Both the position numbers and the translations under genes were made by a program. The notes beneath the pieces were generated by a model. That model made no database searches and was not told the DNA's origin. It worked only from the letters and a program-made list of their open reading frames with translations. A DNA stretch of 64,000 bases from Macrobrachium rosenbergii (lineage: Eukaryota > Arthropoda > Malacostraca > Decapoda > Palaemonidae): the NCBI RefSeq assembly GCF_040412425.1, contig NC_089743.1:90892403-90956402 (forward strand), read 5' to 3'. Every line of letters begins with the position of its first letter. Positions within the stretch are counted from its first letter, which is position 1. Positions 35,887-47,829 of the stretch are shown here, piece after piece.

Positions 35887-36630
35887 CTAATTCCCTGGTA
35901 CCATACCAGACGTGGAGAATGGACCCAGCATACTGTAGTCCTCAAAAACTGTCTCGACACATAAATGATGGTTGGCAAAGACTGAGCGACACTTCCAGTA
36001 TGTCAATTCGATAATCGTAGAGAGAGAGAGATTCTGTTTAAAAGCCAACGATGTGGCTACCGCCCACACTTCATGGGCTTTTATCTTTAACAAAGGTACA
36101 CCATCGTCTTGAATCCCCAAGTGAGTTTCCACAATAATATCTCGCAAAAAGAATGAAATGGCATTCTTGGAGAGGGGGAGCAAAGGATTCTTAACTGAGC
36201 ACCAGAGGTTATGAAAATCCCCTCTGATAGTATTAATGTCTCAATGGGCACAAAACACTCTCTTGATCCAAAGGTCCAACCAGTTCTGTAAGACTGAATG
36301 AAAAAAGAACAAGGCCATGGATTAGAAGGGTTCTTATTCTTAGCTAAAAAACCTAATATGTACACAGATACTGCATTCTCTTGGGAAAAACCCACATGTT
36401 TATCTAGAGCTTGCAACTCACAGACTTGCTTTGCTGTGGCTTGGGCAATTAAAAACAGTTTTTCTGGATGAATCCCTTAAAGGTGATGCATGAACTGGTT
36501 CAAAAGGAGGGCCTGATAACCAATGCAGTACTACATCTAGGTTCCAAGAAACCAGAGATCCTGATCTCTGTTTCGTGGTGTCAAAGGACTTAATCAAGGC
36601 ATTTGAATATCTTTGGCTTGAGTCTGACAT
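35887..36630 (-). pseudogene. DIRS recombinase remnant with catalytic residues lost
   Basis: Frames in order: LIKSFDTTKQRSGSLVSWNL and SGPPFEPVHASPL, then ATAKQVCELQALDKHVGF, then LSKNAISFFLRDIIVETH to KAHEVWAVATS and SVFANHHLCVETVF. Compared with B1, TAKR is TAKQ (codon 36426-36428), HEIR is HEVW, and SHYL is NHHL. The two catalytic Arg and the Tyr nucleophile are all replaced. Confidence 0.82.
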
Positions 36631-37283
36631 ACTAAATCAAAATCCACAAAAGCTAAGCTATGCGTATCCAAGCCAGAAAAATATAGCGCAGAGGCTACCA
36701 AAGTAAAGAATACTTCACCAGACCCTTTGAAAACAATCAAAACCATCCAGTGAAACTCTTGAACTTCAAAAACAAAGCTGCTGAACAACCAATGTATGGT
36801 CATTGAGTGGCAGAAACAAAATGAGCTCTTCAGCTATGTTGTACCTGTACTTCCCCAGAACTGGGCAGGGCACTTACCTGCACCAAAGCAAAAGAGCGCT
36901 ACCGCGAATTTCAATTCTACAGCTGCCATTAAAGTAGAAACTAATAGCTATGTAATTACTTGGTAAGTTACATACATAAAATGAAAGGTTATACAGTATA
37001 CTCACAGAAAAGCCACACTGATGGACTGGTCATCAAATTCAGAGGTTGTATATCATCCTTCCATTAATAACAGTGTAATACTGTCTCTCTTTGTAGATTA
37101 TTGTAACGTACCAAGTTTGCACTATGAAACCAGCACTGTCACTGCTCTGAATAATGATGAAAATTAATATTACTGTATTAAAGTTATTACATATGAAATT
37201 TATTAATATAAGCAAACAAATCAAGTTTATTCCTCCTATATCACAGTGCACTTTTTTCTCGCTATTACTAATGCTCCCATTTA

Positions 37284-38289
37284 GGGTAAACTCACCAATT
37301 CGTATGCACTTTTCAAGGGTTTTTTCATTTACCGAGAATTACATCATATTTGTGTTCACTACAGATTTTAACTTTTACTATCAAACTATAAAGTAATGAT
37401 TGGTCTTTCATACCTGCAAAAGAAATTTGATTGTTTCTAACACTTTGTGAGATACAGATGTTTGAAAGTAGTGCATAAGATTAGGATCACAAATCCCTAT
37501 TTATTGCACACCTTAGCCAATTTGTACTCATTTAGGTTACTCTGTTCAAAATGCAGGCTAAATTTTCTTTGAATGGTTTTCAAGATTTCATATTAAATGG
37601 GCAACTAATTTGTAAGCTATTTGTCATTAATCTTACTGTAAAGCATGCACATACAAATAGGCTTTGTGCATTGCATACGAATTGGCTATGGTTTGGGTCA
37701 AATCGTATGCAATATACTCAACTTGAAAAAATGCATATAAATTGGCTACGGTATGGGTCAAATCCAAATGGATATTGTGTTCTTATTGTTCAAGTGATTT
37801 TGATTCTTATGCTCTTTATCGATAAAGCAAGGCCCAGACTTGTGTCCCCTGTTGCATATGCCCTTATAAACCCAAATTTTAAAAAATGCATATGCATTGG
37901 CTAGCTAAAGGCAGCTTTTTCAATCCAATTCGTACACACCCCTGCATTCTGCCCCCTTATTTTAAACTTTTTTTTTTTTTTTTCTTGGAGACAATCCTCA
38001 TGGCCTTGGCAATGTATCTGAAAAACAAGGAGAAAAAAATTAATATGGCAAATAGTGAAAATTTTCCATTTTGTAAAATTACTGCCCTTATGTTTTGGCT
38101 AAGGGATTTTACACTTTTTCACATAAAATTGTCAAAATTACAAATATGGAGATAAAAGTTGACACTCTTCAGGGATTATAGGTACATGGTTGTAGTTTCT
38201 TTTGAGACTAAAACTTTTTGATTATGTGGATTTGTTTTCCTGTGGCAGTTTTTTTTTTTTAAAGTGCATACAAATTGGCAAGTTTACCC
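37284..38289. mobile_element. 1 kb TIR element flanked by TA
   Basis: The left end GGGTAAACTCACCAATTCGT and the right end (inverted) GGGTAAACTTGCCAATTTGT match over about 30 bases (to ATGCACTTT) and are flanked by TA on both sides, the target of Tc1/mariner-type enzymes. AATTGGCTAYGG/TTGGGTCAAAT recur inside (37680, 37745). There is no transposase ORF. Non-autonomous DNA transposon inferred. Confidence 0.7.
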
Positions 38290-41200
38290 TACTGTTGTTT
38301 TAATTTCTTGCACAACATTAGAGGGAGAGCTCAGGACACAAACTTACAAACAGGCAGGAACAAGGAGAAACAGACAGGGACAGCGTGAGGCCATGAGAAG
38401 AGAGAGAGAGGTTAAAATACAGTAAGAGAGAAAAAGTTGAAGAAAGTTTATTCATCTAACACTGGTCATAGACAGTTAAACACAACTGGTAACTTACAAG
38501 AATATATACTTAAAACACTTAAGAAAAACAAGATCAAGTCATCATAAATGCATTTCCTCTTCATTGATTCTACAATCAACATGGTAATTACAGAACCTAT
38601 AAAACTGACATGCATTTAATTTCTCACTTTTGTAGTTACATTTGCTCTGAAATTAAAATATTGAATAGGCTTCATTCAAAAACAATGTCCTTCTATTTGA
38701 CCTTTTGTAACATATGTTAACATCTGTAACAGCCTCTCCTCTACAGGTAGTGTTTTAATAATTTTTAAACTTAAGCAACTTCTAACATCATTATACATAT
38801 GAACAGTTGTGATTTTAAAGTGTGAACACAGTGTGAATAAATGTGTAGCAACAGAAACATTGTAAAATGAACTAATCAGCTTCCTTTGCTATGCAATAGC
38901 ATAGGTTCTGGGCCTCTATAATGTAAGGTGTTCATAGTTACTTTGCTTTATACATTCTTCACGAAAAATGAATAATAATGCACAAACTTGAGTGAACATA
39001 CCCCGTCACTGAGTGTACCCACTGAGCATGTGAGTGGATTCCAATAGGAACACATGCTGGACTGAAATAGTATGTTGGTCTGAATTCCCACTGGAAAGAA
39101 TACAGAGCTCACCAAGAATCATAGCTTGTATACAGCTGATTCTTTGAGAAAGGATTTACAATTTTACCGACCTCAGAAAACTGGGGACAAGACTTGCTTC
39201 AGTTAACCACTTCTTAGTCTATTGTAAACATTCAAGTATGTATTTGCTTTCTCCATGGATAGTTAATTGCAAAGACTGTTTACCAAGAAATGTAGGAAGG
39301 ATTCATTCTTAATACCTGCTGTGGTGGCAACACCTAAAATGCAGATCAGGAAGAAAATAACCAGCATGGGAAGGGCAATAAGCCTAAAGACTTCTGTGTA
39401 TTACTATAACATGGTCTACATTAAGACAACAGGCAGGGATATAAAAGGATACATACTAGATTAATCACGTATATGTTGAAATATTGGCTATAATTAAATA
39501 CAGAGATGAGTAGCATTCTGAATGCCTTGAATATTCCCTGGAACATAGCCTAAGTTTGAGACAAAGACCAGTAAAATGGTTGGCATACTCAATTCCAGAG
39601 AACCCATGGGTTTGTCAGTTGTCAAAAACATTTACATTCGTGGAAATGGCATCCCATGGTACACTTGAGGCCACAGATACACATGTAATTGGGAAATTGG
39701 TCAAACTAAACTATGCCCTTACTAAGCTCAGTGTTAGTGAAGTCAGGACAAAATCTTCCTTGATTATTCACTCCTTTTTCTCAATGTTGAGGCAGAAAAA
39801 GTCAATCAATGTCTTTGTATCTTACTGCAAGGCAGTAGCTCAGTTTGACAGCATAGGGTCTAGTGAGGAAGCAGATCTAGCTAGTCCCATCAACACCTAA
39901 CTTCCACTTTCTTCTCCATTTGGTCATTGTTTGTTTGGTAGCCATCAGGCCCCCAGGCAATGTAGCACCATCTTCTTAATACAAGATAAGCAATATTCAG
40001 GATAGCAAAGATCCTGAAGATACCATAAACCTTTAAAAATAATTTAATTATTATCAGCTGGTCAACTCTGCACCTTTAGGAGCTGCATGTTGTTTCCCTC
40101 TTAAATATTAAGTTAGCTTAAGTAAAAATGAGGTTTATATATACCTCTTAAATTTCAGTTTCAGATGAATGAAAAATATAACAAATACTGCTTCTCTTTC
40201 CTACTGAACAACCTTTTATGTATTAACCGTCCACGTAAGCAGGTCCTATAGGGTTCACATAAACCAACGGCATTCTTCACTGTAGCAAATAGTCACAAGC
40301 TTCCTGAACATAGTTTTGTTGCCATCAGTGGCAATCACTTCTTCATCATAATACTGTAACCAAAAACTGGCTGCTGAGCTCATCTGATGGTTATCTGTAT
40401 AATGGAAGTCTGGAATGGAGTACTCATTCAACCTTTGGATAGTCTGGATTAGAATACAGTCCCTGCTCAACAGATACAAATCTGGATAGGTTTCTGTTCA
40501 GCACAGGTTCCTGTGCTATTCTCCAGTGCTCTTGAAGAACATTTAAAATAACATGCAGACATTCATAGGGTTTCCACTGTGTCTATCACAGAAAACAATT
40601 TATCTCCATTTTTCTCAATGACAGGATACCAGGCATAACAAGTGTACATGTATGTTAGCTTTTCCCAGCAGCAGTTACAAAAGTAGAGGCTAGGCTCCTT
40701 GAGGGCTTGTCCTGTGCAGGTCTTCACCAAGAAAGAAGTAAATTGAGAGGGAAAAGGTACTGGGTCTCAGAGTTAACACCCTTTCTTCCACACTGGAAAT
40801 AGTCAAGGTTACTAACTGATACTTCAACTGAGTACGTAATGGGCTCCTCTTAGTAAGGAATACTTACAAGAGATGTAGATGCTGGTAACTATTTGAGGCA
40901 GTAAAACATAAGTCAGTCAGAAGTTTGCATTAACAGAACAAAAACTTAAAATGTGTATTTAAAGTAATATTACAAAAGCAATGAAAGCCAAATAATTGTA
41001 ATTATATCTGAAAGAACTGTTTCTACAGTATTATGAATATCTCATGAGTATTACATTACTGGTAACAGACATAATGTAACTTTGAAAATGTCTTCCAATG
41101 TTTTTGTGCTTCATTGTAGTACTCCAGAGTGTAGCTCCAAGATGACATGGTGTAGTCATTTTCTTCCTGTTTGTATGTATTTGGTTGCTTTAAAATGAAT

Positions 41201-42379
41201 TTACAGTGTACACTAACAAGAATCAGCAACATGATCAAAATACTTTATGGCAATAATTGAAGGTGATATTATTTTAGCAGGCATGCAATAAACTTAGCTG
41301 AAAACTGATGTGTCATTCTCCTTTTGTTACCATAGTCAAATTGTGTTGTGTGTTGTCTCTACATAGATTCACTTTGTAGTAAAAAATTACCACTTGCCAC
41401 ACTTGACAACTTGGGTACTGGAATTCCTCTTGTTTCTAAGTATGTAAATGTACATAATGTTCCACCTCCCTCAAGATTACCTTTCAATTATTATTTACCA
41501 GCTTCAAATATGGCTTATGTTGTATTTTATCTTTTTATCCTTTTACAGGGATTCCATGAAGTCTATATGTCCCTTAAAAACATGCTAAATGCCAAAAACT
41601 CATTGGAGGCAGCAAGTGATGTATGTTTCTCAACCCACTTTCAAATCTCCTTGTAAATGTAAATCATGCCTAAACTTGGCACTGGGTTCTGGTCTAGAGT
41701 TTTCCTGCTTAACTTCAAAACTTATTGCTTGTGTGAAAACTTGACTCACTGCTTGATGTTGTGTGTCAGTATCCCAGTCTACTGTGACCCTGTAATTGGT
41801 TCAGCCTATTGTGGCCCTTTCAGAGATCATAATTTTTCATGTCTTATGATGTACACTGAAGTGTTTGAATTGTGAAATGCTATTCCTTTAGATTTCAATT
41901 AAAAAAAACATCAACCAACAACTCACTTAACAAACAGGTATATATTTTTTTTTTTATAAAATGTTACTACATCCTTAATTACCTCTTTTCGGTGTTTTCA
42001 TTTATATGAATATACTGTTCCATCACAACCTCATCACACATATATGCCCACATACATGGTCTTCAAATGTCCACAGATGCTGCACTCTTGTGTTAGACTG
42101 GCAGATTAAAATCAGTAGTTACATGGTGCTTGTGACATGTGGAGCATTGCATAGCTGGCCAAAGTCAAAGGGAACTGGGGTACTTGGGTTACGGGCCCCT
42201 CAGTTAACAATAAATAGTATTTTTTTTATATCATCGTGAACTAAGTAATTTTATTCAAAGGACAATGCCTCTTTAAATTCACATTATTATCTCCTGGAGA
42301 GAACTTACTTTCACTGAATGAGTTCATTACGAATGTACAAAATCATTTCATGGTCTCTCATCACTGCCTTGGTGGGAAT
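38290..42379. other. Gene-poor stretch; weak exon-like signals only
   Basis: - strand frames at 41230-41060, 40870-40255, 40010-39890 and 39400-39320 read like pieces of a membrane protein (for example RLIALPMLVIFFLICILGV), but they need frameshifts or poor splice sites to join. No gene is called. Confidence 0.3.
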
Positions 42380-42960
42380 TCCTACTTTCCCTCCTCAAAT
42401 CTTCGGCTGAAAACTCTTATGGATAGAGAGATAAGACTATAAACCCAATAAGGATTCAAAGAGAAATCATCCTGCAGAGAAAGACTAGTTATAGAAAAGG
42501 TGATAAATAAATATGATGGAAGAGAAAATAAAACTTATATACCTGAATTCAGGAACATCAGCAGAGAGCAGGAATGAAACTGCCCCTCATTTAAACATTT
42601 AAGAGACCAAATGATTCCTCAACTGCACTAGGTAAACAATTCCACATTTCATTTGTAGCCAAGATAAAACTCTTAGCAAACTGGTGAGTAACATTAAACC
42701 TGACACTGGAAAATTACACACTTTGTAGCAGCAGACTGCCTAGTGTTGCAAGCAAAAACAGCTAGGTCAGGTAACAGAATGCAGATGATGTTTGTCATTA
42801 TGGTACATTTCATGCAAGATGCATATTGAACTCTCTCGCATCTATGCCACAAGTCAACATTAAGAGTTGGCAAAATAATCTTGACTGATGACATTAATTT
42901 GTTCATATGATCATTAATATTACACTGAAACATGTCTCATCACTAATCTTTACAGTGCTA
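42380..42960 (-). mobile_element. Non-LTR retrotransposon 3' fragment (family L1x)
   Basis: Second copy of the repeat at 5600-6170. The - strand reads FAKSFILATNEMWNCLPSAV, the WNxLPSxV end of a non-LTR reverse transcriptase ORF, preceded by DLAVFACNTRQSAAT. Confidence 0.7.
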
Positions 42961-45900
42961 TGTTCAAAGTATGTGACATACAACCAAATATAAATTCATG
43001 AAATAACCCAATGTCTAAATATTTGAATTTATATTCAGTATTTTCAGTCAATAACAGGACTGATCTTTGGAATAATTGAAAGCAATGGAAAATTAGTGAA
43101 AACTGTACTTTGTTTTATGCCGTTTTAAAATATCACACATTTTCATAGTAATTTGTATTTTTCTTGGGTATACAAAGCAGAGCCTTTTGTGCAGTATTCC
43201 TCAGCACAATCTGGAACAGTCACTGACACTTGGTAACGAGGTGGTTAATTGGAAAGCTGACAATTTCTCCTTCAGGATCCATGCCCATGTGGGGTCGTGG
43301 TGTGGTAAAGATGAAAGGCCCAGTATGCATACTTTAATAATTTGGTACAGTTTTTGTTCCTAGAGATATACAAACCATCGCCATTCATGTAGAAGACTCA
43401 CTCTTTCGGTTACAAGAAAGTCTCTCAGCTGACTGGTAATCTAAATCTCCACTCAGAAATGCCATGCTCCCAGTCAGGATCATGAGCAGGGGAGCAATGA
43501 CTCCTGTTACCTCCTAAACAATCTGGCATAGGGTTGCAAGGTTGATAGGGCTCTGAGCCAGAGTGAGGTGTATCTGAATTGTATCTGAATTCTCTCCCCC
43601 TCTAGAAAAACTCTGGAGAACCAAGCGCTGTCCTACAGATAGGGTACCATAAATCAGAAGGCAGCTAGTATCTGGGTCAATTATACATTAATGAGTACAA
43701 GTGATAACTTGACCATTCCTGCCCCACTGCTAGAAGGGAATGAACAGTTGTACCTTATGAGTCAAAGCGCTGACACAGGATGTCCAACTGTGAAGTCTAC
43801 CTGCATCATGGCCTACCCAGCATGTATTTATGCCCTCTGAGTACCTTTATTTTAATAGAGATGCTTTATGTTCAAAAGGTGCTTGGAGATTACACAACCT
43901 GCTGAGCAACTACTTCAAATCCTAAGATGTCCAAGAAATTGAGGATAAAATAAGGTATGGGTAGTCTGACACTGCCACACACCACAGAGGACAAGAGTCA
44001 CTTCCCACTCCCAAAGCCAAAGCCAACAAGGTGGGCAAAACTCTTTGAAGTTCCTATGAGCATGAATAACTACTGAGGAAAGAGGTCCAATCCCTTCTCT
44101 TGGAAGTTCTGGCTCAAGGCAGGGCAACAGGCTTCACTAAAGAGGCTGTGAAGAACTTTTCAATATGGATAAATCTGCAATCTGCTGCAATGAAGTTCTG
44201 ATTAGACTGTCTGTGAAACAAATCTGTTGAGGCAACCTAACAATGCGTGGCTAACATAATGGGCCAAATGAAAATCTCGATTAGCACCTTCTATGAAACA
44301 AATCTGTTGTGAGTAAGCTAACCGGGCATGGAGTTAATGATGAGCTAATGGGCCAAAGAAACCTGGAATGACAAACACTTAGTTGATCTCATGGCATGAG
44401 TAAGATGATGAGTTAATGTTGATCTCATGGTGAATAAGACTGACAGGAGGCAAGCCAAAGATATCCAGATAGTCCCAAAAGCTGCTGGAAGGTGTTTTCC
44501 AAGAAAGCCTGGGGGTCTGGCAAGGGAGAGAACACAGAACACTTGGAGCTTCTTAAATAACCATGTGGTGAACAGGTTGATCATAGGAGTTCCTCAAGGC
44601 TTAAAATACCTTTCCTTATGCAAGAAAGTAGAGATCAATCTATTCTGATTGCCCCTGGTGGCTGAGTAGGTCGGTCAAAAAGCTCCTAAATGGAGCGTCT
44701 ATAGTTGACAGTTCAAAAGCATTTTGAATCCACTCATACATATGCATCACAAATAGGGTTGCAACCAGCCCCCCCCCCCACAATTTGTTTTTTCTAAAGC
44801 TTTTGCAAAAAAAAAAAAACAGGCCAATATTTTATTTGTTTTTTATTTTTAAACATTTATTCACATTCTACTGCTTCCTAAACTACAAAAAATGGCTAAC
44901 TGTGCTTATATTATGCCTAGAGCTAGGGTAACAAGGCAGTTTAACACTGGAAAGAAAAATCTGTTAGTGTGATAAATAAAAACTAGGAAAAGTAAGGAAA
45001 ACTAATGGCATCTCAACCATCACCCACTGGAGATTATGAGTGTTTTGGGTACATAAAACGACATTTATATCATTAGAATTTCAATATTTCACATTTGAAC
45101 ATTGAAATTTTCAATTATCAAACAAGTTTTACTGTTATTTTTCAATCATATCTAGAAACCATGAGGTGCTGAGGTCAATTATTTAAATTTCAATGCATTT
45201 GGACAGAAAGGTATGAAAACTGTATGATTGGCAACAGTTCCTTAAGTATGTATGATACAAGACATATATGTGTTCAGTATCAAACAAGTTCGACTGAAAC
45301 TTTTATCATACATGTATCAGGTTCAGAGGTATGAAAACTGTATGATTGGCAATAGTTCCTTAAAAGAATATCTGTGCATATTTTATTATAACTAAGCAAC
45401 CAAATGGTCTCCCAGTGAAGAAAAATAAGAAGAATTTTTGGCTGCTGGGTGACCAAACAAATCTCCAAATTTGAAAGGAATTATTAAGATATGGAAAGGT
45501 TACAAAAGTTATAATAAATCCATTTTTGTGAGGGAGGGCATTAAGGGCTAAGGTTGGCTATCAGATTTTTTTTGTGACAGGGTTTGGACATGAAATTATC
45601 CTCTTTAACTACAAAATTTTGAGTATCTACAGTTGTCATTCTGATGATGGAAATGTGTTCTAACATGTTGTTACATATCCTAACATCAAAAGAAAATTGT
45701 TGTACCTCAATATATAGAGAAAAATCATATTAAAATAGATAGCAAAAAAAATCCTTTTTTCAATGATTCCTCTAATCTAGAAGGAAGGTGTGAGTTAAAT
45801 AACATCTTAAGTCTATAGTAACTATAAGCATTGTCATAAAAATGGAGAAATTGGATGCGTGGAAAAACAAAAACAAAAAGAAAAAAGTTTTTTCCTAAAA

Positions 45901-46236
45901 AAAACACGAAATGCAAAAAAAAATTTTTTTTTACAACCCTAATTACAAACCAGTGTCACTCACTGACAATATGGGATGACCATCACACAAGCTCAGAATG
46001 TTGCAGCTATCTGCTCTGCAAACATTCCCAAGAAGCTGATGTAAAGTCTCACATGTGTGCGCACCTCCCTTCCCCCTACTCCTTGATGCATCTGAGGACA
46101 AAAGCATCTCTGGATATTCTTAGTTCCAAGGAACTCCCAATGACTAGGAAATGACAAATTTTTAAAGTAATTTGTATGTTTCCTAACATACAAACCTGAG
46201 GTCTTTACACACATGGGATTAACTTTCAGCGAGCTG
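42961..46236. other. Unassigned, probably repeat-derived
   Basis: TAGTAATTTGTATTTTTC..ATACAAA at 43150 resembles AAAGTAATTTGTATGTTTCC..ATACAAACC at 46157. Imperfect ~95 bp units lie at about 44200-44400 (GAAACAAATCTGTTG). A 36 bp word (GGTATGAAAACTGTATGATT) is repeated at 45212 and 45330. No coding sequence recognised. Confidence 0.4.
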
Positions 46237-46595
46237 GAAAAATGACATTTTTATAATAAAATAAAGTTTTATATATACTTACCTAGTAATGACATAGCTA
46301 TAGTTTCCTATTGCACGGCAGCTTAAATTAAAAAATTTGTGGGTAATGCTTCAGAGTGCAGGTGACTGGTCCTGCCCACTAACGGGAATACCAGGAACTA
46401 CTTAGCAGACAATCTCATTCTGTTTATGCTGTATGTCCATCGGAGGGGAGGATCATGTAATTACTTGGCAAGTACTGTAAAACTTTATTTTACATGTATT
46501 ATAAAAACGTCAATTTTATATGAGTAATTTACCAAGCTGATTCCCACATTGACAGGAGGTGGGATACATGGACATATTCTACTCCAAAAAACAGG
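46237..46595 (-). mobile_element. DIRS family B end fragment (B3a)
   Basis: Element tip (AATGACATTTTTATAATAAA), terminal repeat, internal complementary region (46454-46537) and the start of the 3' region (CCCACATTGACAGGAGGTGG). It is cut by family A copy A3. Confidence 0.78.
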
Positions 46596-47027
46596 TTTTG
46601 ACGTAGGAAAAACCTGTTTTTGGTAGTCGCTGTCAAGTCCCCAAAGAGTTAACCCCCATTGGTGACTAGACTAGTATCAAAGAAATAATTTTCTAGCCTG
46701 GTCTTGTAGCCGGGTATTATGTCATAATGAAAACACTATGACACGTGATAGAGTATAATGGACTCAAAGATAAGACAGCATTTTCCCTTATCTTCAGCAG
46801 AGCTGAACCCTGTTCTTCCTACGTCAAAAAATGCAAGAAGTGACTATTGCGCATGCGTATCTGCCATCTTGTTTATAACCAGGGCAGGCAAAAGACCAAC
46901 TCCATTACTCTCTCCTGGTCAAAGCAGGATGATCCCTTGCCCAAAATCCCCCGCCTTTTGTCAGGAAGTGTGAGGGTTTTAAGGACTCAACAGCGACTAC
47001 CGAACATAGGTTACTCCTCCGTCAAAA
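46596..47027. repeat. Family A element, copy A3 (432 bp, inverted ends)
   Basis: The left end TTTTGACGTAGGAAAAACCT is followed by GGTAGTCGCTGTCAAGTCCC. The right end, inverted, reads TTTTGACGGAGGAGTAACCT then GGTAGTCGCTGTTGAGTCCT. The interior matches the start of A4 (GATAGAGTATA). No ORF; a non-autonomous derivative. Confidence 0.8.
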
Positions 47028-47250
47028 TGACATTTTATAATAAAGTTTTATATATACTTACCAAGCAATTACATAGCTTTTAGTTTCTATTAACTGGCAG
47101 CTAGAATTTTGAAATTCGCAGTAGCGCTACTTTTGTTTTGGCTAGGCGAGTGACCCCACCCCATTTTGGGGTAAGAGGAACCAGCTTAGCAAACGAGCTC
47201 AATAAGCTTATGCCTTCCAACCATGCGAGGGGAGGAGAAAGGGCTTTGGT

Positions 47251-47336
47251 CATGTAATTACTTGGTAAGTATATATAAAACTTTATTTTATTATAAAAAT
47301 GTCATTTTTATATAAGCTACTTACCAAGTAATAACA
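47251..47336 (-). repeat. B3b internal complementary region (palindrome)
   Basis: CATGTAATTACTTGGTAAGT, then TTATTTTATTATAAAAATGTC, then CTACTTACCAAGTAATAACA. The first two parts are the exact inverse of the element tip at 47024-47080. Confidence 0.8.
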
Positions 47337-47829
47337 CAGCAGAATCCCACATTATGGGAGGTGGGATACATGGATTATCCTAATACATTAAAATTAGTAA
47401 TGTAAAAGAAATAGAATTATTGCTAGCATTAGATAAGATGCTGGCTGGTTCCTTACCTGTTGAGAGTGCTGCTACAGGAAAGTACTGCCTCTGGATGGTG
47501 CTCATCTCAACACATAGCGGCGTGGCGGTGTAGCCAGGAGTCGCCTTCTACATAGCGGGATTCCTTTGTTGCAAAGAAGTGTCCGATTGCACACAAAGAA
47601 TAACAAAGTTGCCCCTGCCCTGGACACAGTACCAAAAAACACAACTGCCTATAGCCAAACGTTACAGCATGCCATTACCCAACCACTGTGGATAAAAAAC
47701 AGGTGAGCACTCCAAATACCAAGTACTCCCAGGCTCCCCTACAACTCGACACCATGAATCAAGGCGAAAAATTAGGAAGGATGAAGAAAGTTTCCTTCAC
47801 TCCTCCCAATCAAAATAGGATCCAAGGTA

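Larger units (their letters stand above)
35073..36984 (-). mobile_element. Short DIRS copy B2 with both inverted ends
   Basis: The left end (35073-35292) and right end (36800-36984) are inverted copies of each other, sharing ACTTACCAAGTAATTACATA, GCGCTCTTTTG, GGGGAAGTACAGGTACAAC and AGCTGAAGAGCTCA. Between them on the - strand are a short unassigned part, the C-terminal half of the recombinase (36630-35887), the shared 3' region and the internal complementary region (35306-35392). Gag, RT and RNase H are deleted, so about 1.9 kb remains. Confidence 0.85.

Noticed and set aside
37551..37904. 117-codon + frame
   Set aside because: It is made of the internal repeated words of the TIR element at 37284.
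37965..38015. Strong acceptor and short Lys-rich exon on the - strand (YIAKAMRIVSKKKKKK)
   Set aside because: It lies inside the TA-flanked TIR element and the Lys run is a poly-A/T tract.
39556..39900. 114-codon frame on the + strand
   Set aside because: No family feature, no splice sites or start context that help; the length is possible by chance in this base composition.
41565..41622. Exon-like block (TTTTACAG acceptor, GAT/GTATGT donor, GFHEVYMSLKNMLNAKNS)
   Set aside because: No partner exon in matching phase within several kb and no recognised protein.
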